NCBI RefSeq assembly: GCF_012932495.1
Contig: NZ_JABCNG010000004.1
Coordinates: 422,236 to 486,235, forward strand
From: Novosphingobium sp. SG919
GTDB lineage: Bacteria > Pseudomonadota > Alphaproteobacteria > Sphingomonadales > Sphingomonadaceae
Direction: 5' to 3'
Length of the DNA stretch: 64,000 bases
Positions 59,756 to 64,000 of this stretch are shown here, in pieces. Every line of letters starts with the position of its first letter. Position 1 is the stretch's first letter. The notes beneath the pieces are model-generated. The model was given only the letters and a program-made list of their open reading frames with translations. It did not search any database and was not told where the DNA came from. The position numbers and the translations under genes are program-made.

Positions 59756-60655
59756 ATGGATCCCCTCAGCGACATGGTCGCCTTGTTGCGCCCAAGCGCC
59801 GCAGTGTCGAAGCCGATCTCCGGAAAGGGGCGCTGGGCTGTTCATTACGACGCGCACGACGCGCCCGGCTTTACGATCATCCTCTCGGGCGAGGCGTGGC
59901 TGACCGTTGATGGCAAGGAGCCGCTGCGTCTGGCTGAAGGAGATTTTCTCTTGCTGCCGACCACGCCACCCTTCTCGTTGGCAAGCGGGCCTCATATTGC
60001 GAGTACACGTGTCACGCCGCGTGACGAAGCCGTCCGGCATGGCGACCCTGATGGAGCGCCTGACTTCGTGGCGTTGGGCGGGAGCTTCGCCTTCGAGCGG
60101 GTGAATGCTCCTCTTCTGCTTTCCCTTCTGCCCGAGCGTATCCACATCCCGGCCTCCGAAGGCCGTTCGACACGGTTCGGGCGTTTGATTGATCTGCTGG
60201 CTGAGGAATGCGCCACCGATTACCCCGGCAAGGCGTTGATCATTCGGCGCATGCTGGAAACTCTGCTGGTCGAGGCGCTTCGCTGGCGCAACCTTGGCAA
60301 CGAGGCTGTCCCCGCAAGCCTGTTGAACGGGATGCAGGACCCGGCGATCGCCCTGGCGTTACAGGCGATCCATGCCGATGTCCGTGCGAACTGGACAGTG
60401 GCAGAACTCGCAAGCGTCGCGGGCATGTCGCGCTCGGCCTTCTCAGCCCGGTTCGGTGAAGTGTTGGGATGCGCCCCAATCGAGTATCTTCTGCGCTGGC
60501 GCATGGCGATCGCCAAGGACGCGCTGGCTCGCGGCAACAAGACGCTCGATCGGATCGCAGAAGAGATAGGCTATGGGTCAGCCAGCGCCTTCAGCACGGC
60601 GTTTCGCAAGCGGCTGGGCTGCCCGCCAGGCAAGTTCGCACGCGCGGCGGCTTGA
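59756..60655 (+). CDS. AraC-family transcriptional regulator with cupin sensor
   Basis: 299 residues from MDPLSDMVALLRPSAAVSKP; the frame is open further upstream, but the family start is here. An N-terminal cupin (about 15-120) has GFTIILSGEAWLTVDGKEPL and LAEGDFLLLP. The C-terminal double HTH has WTVAELASVAGMSRSAFSAR and RMAIAKDALARGNKTLDRIA, then EIGYGSASAFSTAFRKRLG. Cupin_6-type AraC proteins of this kind often regulate an adjacent dehydrogenase. It is divergent from the SDR at 59661 and convergent with the TonB receptor gene. Confidence 0.9.
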   Translation: MDPLSDMVALLRPSAAVSKPISGKGRWAVHYDAHDAPGFTIILSGEAWLTVDGKEPLRLAEGDFLLLPTTPPFSLASGPHIASTRVTPRDEAVRHGDPDGAPDFVALGGSFAFERVNAPLLLSLLPERIHIPASEGRSTRFGRLIDLLAEECATDYPGKALIIRRMLETLLVEALRWRNLGNEAVPASLLNGMQDPAIALALQAIHADVRANWTVAELASVAGMSRSAFSARFGEVLGCAPIEYLLRWRMAIAKDALARGNKTLDRIAEEIGYGSASAFSTAFRKRLGCPPGKFARAAA

Positions 60656-60940
60656 TCCATGCGATGGAGATAAAAAACGGGACTGCCGAACGGTGCCGCC
60701 TGCCCAGGCACAATCGCCCGCTGCAACATACAGCAAGGCGTTTGCGACTTCGCGTATGTCCGTTTGTCCGGCGTCGGCCTCCGCGCTTGGCGGCAGCGAT
60801 GAACGGCGCTGCCAAGGCCCACCCCCGGTCAGTCACATCGCTGGAATGACGCCATCCTTCATTCTATCTCTCTCAGGACGGCGTGAATCACAACGTGCTG
60901 TTATTGCTAAACAACCGTTGGGGTGGGCTCGAACAAAGCC

Positions 60941-60975
60941 GCTTCGGCGAGCCCCGTGGGGGGCTTTGCCGAAGC
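60941..60975. terminator. Terminator-like hairpin between AraC and TonB-receptor genes
   Basis: GCTTCGGC (60941-60948) pairs with GCCGAAGC (60968-60975), with inner GCCCC/GGGGC around a GTGG loop. A run of six Ts lies 15 bases further right. It is placed to end the receptor transcript and the regulator transcript. The rest of the 339-base gap (60656-60994) shows no gene I could support. Confidence 0.5.
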
Positions 60976-60994
60976 AGCCTAAAGGTATTCTTTT

Positions 60995-63547
60995 TTAGAA
61001 GAAAAACCGCGCTGAAGCCGAGACCAGGCGGCCATAAAGCGTGCGCGCGGTAGCGACCCCGTTGAGCGGGATGGTCGTTGCGTTCACTTCCTGGATTGCC
61101 GTCGTGTTGAAGACGTTCGAGACGTTGACGCCCAGCGAGAGGCGATCAACGGGCCGATACTGTGCAAACAGACCCACAGTCGTGAACCCGGGCATTTTCA
61201 GCATATCCGAATCATCGGCATAGCTGGAGGTTTGGCCCCCCACGTTAGCCCCGACAGTGAAGCGATCGGAATCATATTGCGGCGTTAGCGTGTAGAGCAG
61301 AGTCGGTTGGCGACGCGGCGTCTTTCCGACCAATTTTATCGGGTTCGCAACCGGGAACAAGGTGTTGGAGAACGCAGGCGCATCGGCCGTGATCTCGCCA
61401 CCTGTGAGCGTTGCGCTGCCGGCGAGGCTGAACGGACCGTGGTGGACAGAGCCCTCGAATTCCGCACCAAAGGTACGATAGGAGCGAGACACCAGCGTTG
61501 GCGTCTTGAGGCCGAACGCATCGGGCAGATTCGGAAGGAAGGTTCCCCGCGTGGTCGCGTAAAATCCGGTCAGATTGAGCGTGATGCCGTTGCGACGGAA
61601 TTTCACACCGACCTCGCTCTGGCGCACGGAATCGTGCCCTGCATCCTTGTTCAGGAGCGCGCCGGTCCTTGCGCTGATGGCGGGCGAGAACAACAGGGCG
61701 TCGGCGCCAGCACGGCCGCCAAGACTGTGGCGGGCGAAGAGGGCGAGGGATTCAGCCATGCGATAGTTGATACCCACCGAATAGGACGCATAGCCATATC
61801 TGTAATCGACAGGCTGCGACGCGCTGGGCGAGATGAACGGGATGCCAATGGCCACACCGTTGGCAAAACCCCGTTCAGCCATGTCGAGGATACCGTTGCG
61901 ATCAACATCGACATTCTGCGAGGCGTTGGCCTGAGCAATGCTGCCCGTAACCCTGCCCCGATCATAACGAACCGAGCCGCCGATCGCCACTTTGCCTTTG
62001 TGGAAGTTGAACGATCCATAAGGCGCCAGAACGTCGTAATCCACATTCACGTGGCGGTTGGGGTTCAGCGCATCGTTATACTGCAGCACGCCGTTGCGGA
62101 ACATATAGGCGCCGGAAGGGTCCTGGACATTGATCAGCGCGGAATTGCCATTGCCCACGATATCCTGAATCACGACCGAGCCAAAGTATTCACGGTCAAG
62201 CTTCTGCAGCGATTTGTAGACGCCGGCCGTTGTCGTCAGGTCGCCGCCGCCAATCTGCCAAACCTTGCTGGCGCGAAAATCATTGGTGAAGTTTCGCAGG
62301 CTGTTGATTTTGGTATGCCCGATAGTGGACAATGCCACGAGCCCATTGCCGCTGACGGTGAGCGGATTGATGACATGGCCGGCATTGGGACCGGTGGCGT
62401 AGGTTGCGGTGCCGCCCGGCGCGATCACGCCAAGCAACACAAAGGGAGCGTTCAGCTGTAGCTGGGGATCAACGATATCGGATTGGCCCGACATGTCCGA
62501 ATAACGGAAACGCTCCGTGAAGCTCCAGCCGCCCAACCCGAACTGGACTTCGGTGCCAACGCTTTTTGCGCTGACGCGATATCCGTCCTGCGCGTTGGTC
62601 GACACGATATTGCCAAAGGCATCCACCTGATTCATGTTTGAGATATAGCGAGACATTGCCGTGTCAGTGACAGCGTTGAACTGCGGCAGGTTGCCGTAGA
62701 TCGGCTTGGCGTCCGTCCCGCTCACCGTCATCGGGCCGGCAATGTAGCCGGGAAACTTGTCATCCAGAAATTTGCCATAAAAGCGGATCGACCCGCCGGC
62801 GAACTGCTTGGTTAGGTTGAACTTGATCTGGCCGCCCTGGGTTGCGTTATAACCCGTCTTGCGCGGGCCTTCGCCAGCGCGATAAAAGCCGCCGATGTGG
62901 AAACGCCAAGTATCGTTCAAGCGGGTGCCATAGTCGAAATCAGCTCGGTTGCTACCATAGTTAAGGCCCGACGACAGCTGAACTGAGCCGCCCTCGACTT
63001 CGCCCGTCTTGGAAATCAGGTTAATCACACCGCCCGGTGCGTTTGAAGCAAACGTCGATGCCGAGCCGCCGCGGATTGAATCGACCGACGCGACGTTGAG
63101 GTCCGCACGCACGAAAACATCCGGTCCCATGTTCGCGAGATCGCCGAATTCCAGCACGGGCAGGCCGTCTTCCTGAATCTGGAGATATTTCGCACCGCCG
63201 TTGACCAGGGGTAGGCCGCGCACAGTATAGGCATTCATGCCTTCGCCCGAGCCGCCTTCGACCCGAATGCCCGGAATGTTGTGGAAAAGATCATCGAGCG
63301 ACCGGGGAGCCAGCTTCGCGATCTCATTTTCCTTGAGCGAACTGGTCGAAGTGGCGCTGTCGAGACGATCGCGCGCGCGAGCAACACCAGTTGTCACCAT
63401 ATCGCTGTCATTGTCCGCGCGGCTTGCTTCCCAAGCGGTCAATGGCTTTTCACTGTCGCGGGCAAGAGCTGGCGCGCTGTGAAGCATGAGGGCTATCACG
63501 CATATGGATGAGCAGTGATTGGCAAGATTTATATAGTTAGTATTCAT
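60995..63547 (-). CDS. TonB-dependent outer-membrane receptor
   Basis: 850 residues starting MNTNYINLANHCSSICVIAL, after AGGGA. A signal peptide (about 28 residues) is followed by a plug domain: LDDLFHNIPGIRVEGGSGEG and NAYTVRGLPLVNGG, then GGSASTFASNAPGGVINLIS. A 22-strand barrel follows, ending with aromatic FFF, the usual C-terminal signature. There is no extra N-terminal signalling domain as in FecA. TonB receptors import siderophores, vitamin B12, sugars or aromatic compounds; the ligand is not evident. It looks less GC-rich than genes in the core region, and no transport or catabolic operon is attached in the window. Confidence 0.93.
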   Translation of the reverse strand: MNTNYINLANHCSSICVIALMLHSAPALARDSEKPLTAWEASRADNDSDMVTTGVARARDRLDSATSTSSLKENEIAKLAPRSLDDLFHNIPGIRVEGGSGEGMNAYTVRGLPLVNGGAKYLQIQEDGLPVLEFGDLANMGPDVFVRADLNVASVDSIRGGSASTFASNAPGGVINLISKTGEVEGGSVQLSSGLNYGSNRADFDYGTRLNDTWRFHIGGFYRAGEGPRKTGYNATQGGQIKFNLTKQFAGGSIRFYGKFLDDKFPGYIAGPMTVSGTDAKPIYGNLPQFNAVTDTAMSRYISNMNQVDAFGNIVSTNAQDGYRVSAKSVGTEVQFGLGGWSFTERFRYSDMSGQSDIVDPQLQLNAPFVLLGVIAPGGTATYATGPNAGHVINPLTVSGNGLVALSTIGHTKINSLRNFTNDFRASKVWQIGGGDLTTTAGVYKSLQKLDREYFGSVVIQDIVGNGNSALINVQDPSGAYMFRNGVLQYNDALNPNRHVNVDYDVLAPYGSFNFHKGKVAIGGSVRYDRGRVTGSIAQANASQNVDVDRNGILDMAERGFANGVAIGIPFISPSASQPVDYRYGYASYSVGINYRMAESLALFARHSLGGRAGADALLFSPAISARTGALLNKDAGHDSVRQSEVGVKFRRNGITLNLTGFYATTRGTFLPNLPDAFGLKTPTLVSRSYRTFGAEFEGSVHHGPFSLAGSATLTGGEITADAPAFSNTLFPVANPIKLVGKTPRRQPTLLYTLTPQYDSDRFTVGANVGGQTSSYADDSDMLKMPGFTTVGLFAQYRPVDRLSLGVNVSNVFNTTAIQEVNATTIPLNGVATARTLYGRLVSASARFFF

Positions 63548-63695
63548 AAATCCCTCATCTCCCCGTAAGAAGGTATTTTCACCTTGTTCAGGATAGAGGC
63601 CATATTTTGCTGAAGCTTCTTTAAGATCCAGCCATTCCACGAATGGTCGATTTACTTAGACCTGAGACCGAATTACAATCCTGTTGTCAGTACGG

Positions 63696-63998
63696 TTATA
63701 GGTGCTGCGCCTGAGAGGAAGTGGCAGCAATTTTGTCGTAGCGGCGGGCGCCCTTACGGCTGCGCCGACCTGAGAAGACCCAGCTATTGCCGTCTTCGCG
63801 CAACGTCAGCGCGGCCTTGACGTCGCAGATGTCGCCTGCGGCGAGTATCAAGACATAGGGCGGTTGAGGACGTCGATCAGGGCATAGGCGGCGTGGACAA
63901 AATACACACCCCAAACCAGGCGGTGTGGTATTTTTACCCCCCCCCCGGGTTTTACCGGCTTTACAGGTGCAGAGGAACGGGGGTAAAAATAAACCCAA
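63696..63998 (-). pseudogene. Decayed IS5-like transposase fragment at the window edge
   Basis: Partial and frameshifted. In one frame the minus strand reads PPYVLILAAGDICDVKAAL, which resembles the IS5-family stretch HALxDxxxRPxxxxLTPGNxxDxxxA; the preceding HAL-like part (ALIDVLNRP) lies in another frame. Soon after come RRSRKGARRYDKIAATSSQA, like the family C-terminus RRxATRYDKLAxNFLA. Most of the middle, including later catalytic residues, is missing. A run of ten Cs at 63937-63946 may be natural or a sequence error. A boundary inverted repeat could not be fixed. The call is from pattern memory only. Confidence 0.45.
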
Positions 63999-64000
63999 TT

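Noticed and set aside
60469..60998. Short overlapping frames downstream of the AraC gene
   Set aside because: Frames lack start signals and consistent composition; better explained as 3' region with a terminator.

Overview
The window is a GC-rich chromosomal segment, most likely from a sphingomonad alphaproteobacterium close to Novosphingobium or Sphingobium. This is inferred from gene content and order (str, S10, spc and alpha ribosomal operons, DUF1476-bolA-grxD, ligAB, opgDH), from the RG-rich extension on ribosomal protein S5, and from an intergenic repeat whose translation (PSTSSGRT) is familiar from sphingomonad genomes. No search was run. No tRNA, rRNA, CRISPR array or prophage was seen.

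Layout. 1-8.8 kb is sensory and accessory: the 5' end of a type I secretion ABC transporter, an HWE histidine kinase, ligAB (protocatechuate 4,5-dioxygenase), a NarX/NarL-type two-component pair, and a divergent run with a LuxR-type HTH protein carrying a C-terminal membrane anchor, two proteins of unknown function, a winged-helix regulator and a TonB-like protein. 9.4-30.7 kb is the translation core: rpsL-rpsG-fusA-tuf, a terminator, rpsJ to rpmD, a terminator plus repeat-bearing spacer, rplO-secY-adk, an exported AHSA1-like protein, then rpsM-rpsK-rpoA-rplQ. Several junctions (rpsL/rpsG, rpsG/fusA, fusA/tuf, rpsJ/rplC, rpsQ/rplN, rpmD/rplO, rpsK/rpoA, rpoA/rplQ) hold strong inverted repeats that may control processing, termination or ribosomal-protein feedback.

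30.8-38.5 kb holds an orphan RES-domain gene, two tandem S9A prolyl oligopeptidase paralogues, a zeta-type F-ATPase inhibitor (DUF1476) with bolA and grxD, a Nudix hydrolase and a small membrane protein. 38.6-43.9 kb is an exopolysaccharide locus: sugar transferase, a 48-residue membrane protein on the opposite strand, a 760-base regulatory gap rich in TTGCA/TGCAA repeats, then two overlapping or abutting glycosyltransferases and a Wzx-like flippase. 44-50.4 kb has a fatty-acid-hydroxylase operon, an APH(3')-like kinase, an ABC-F ATPase and an atypical SDR. 50.6-58.8 kb is a co-directional run of a shortened TolC-like protein, a membrane-fusion adaptor, OpgD, OpgH and a membrane GGDEF-EAL protein, suggesting a cell-envelope glucan module linked to c-di-GMP.

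58.9-64 kb looks less GC-rich: an SDR divergent from an AraC regulator, a TonB-dependent receptor, and at the right edge a decayed IS5-like transposase fragment. This end may have been acquired horizontally. The most unusual points are the interrupted spc operon, the structured rpsJ-rplC spacer, natural Arg88 in S12, the membrane-anchored HTH protein and the orphan TolC-like/adaptor pair beside opgDH.
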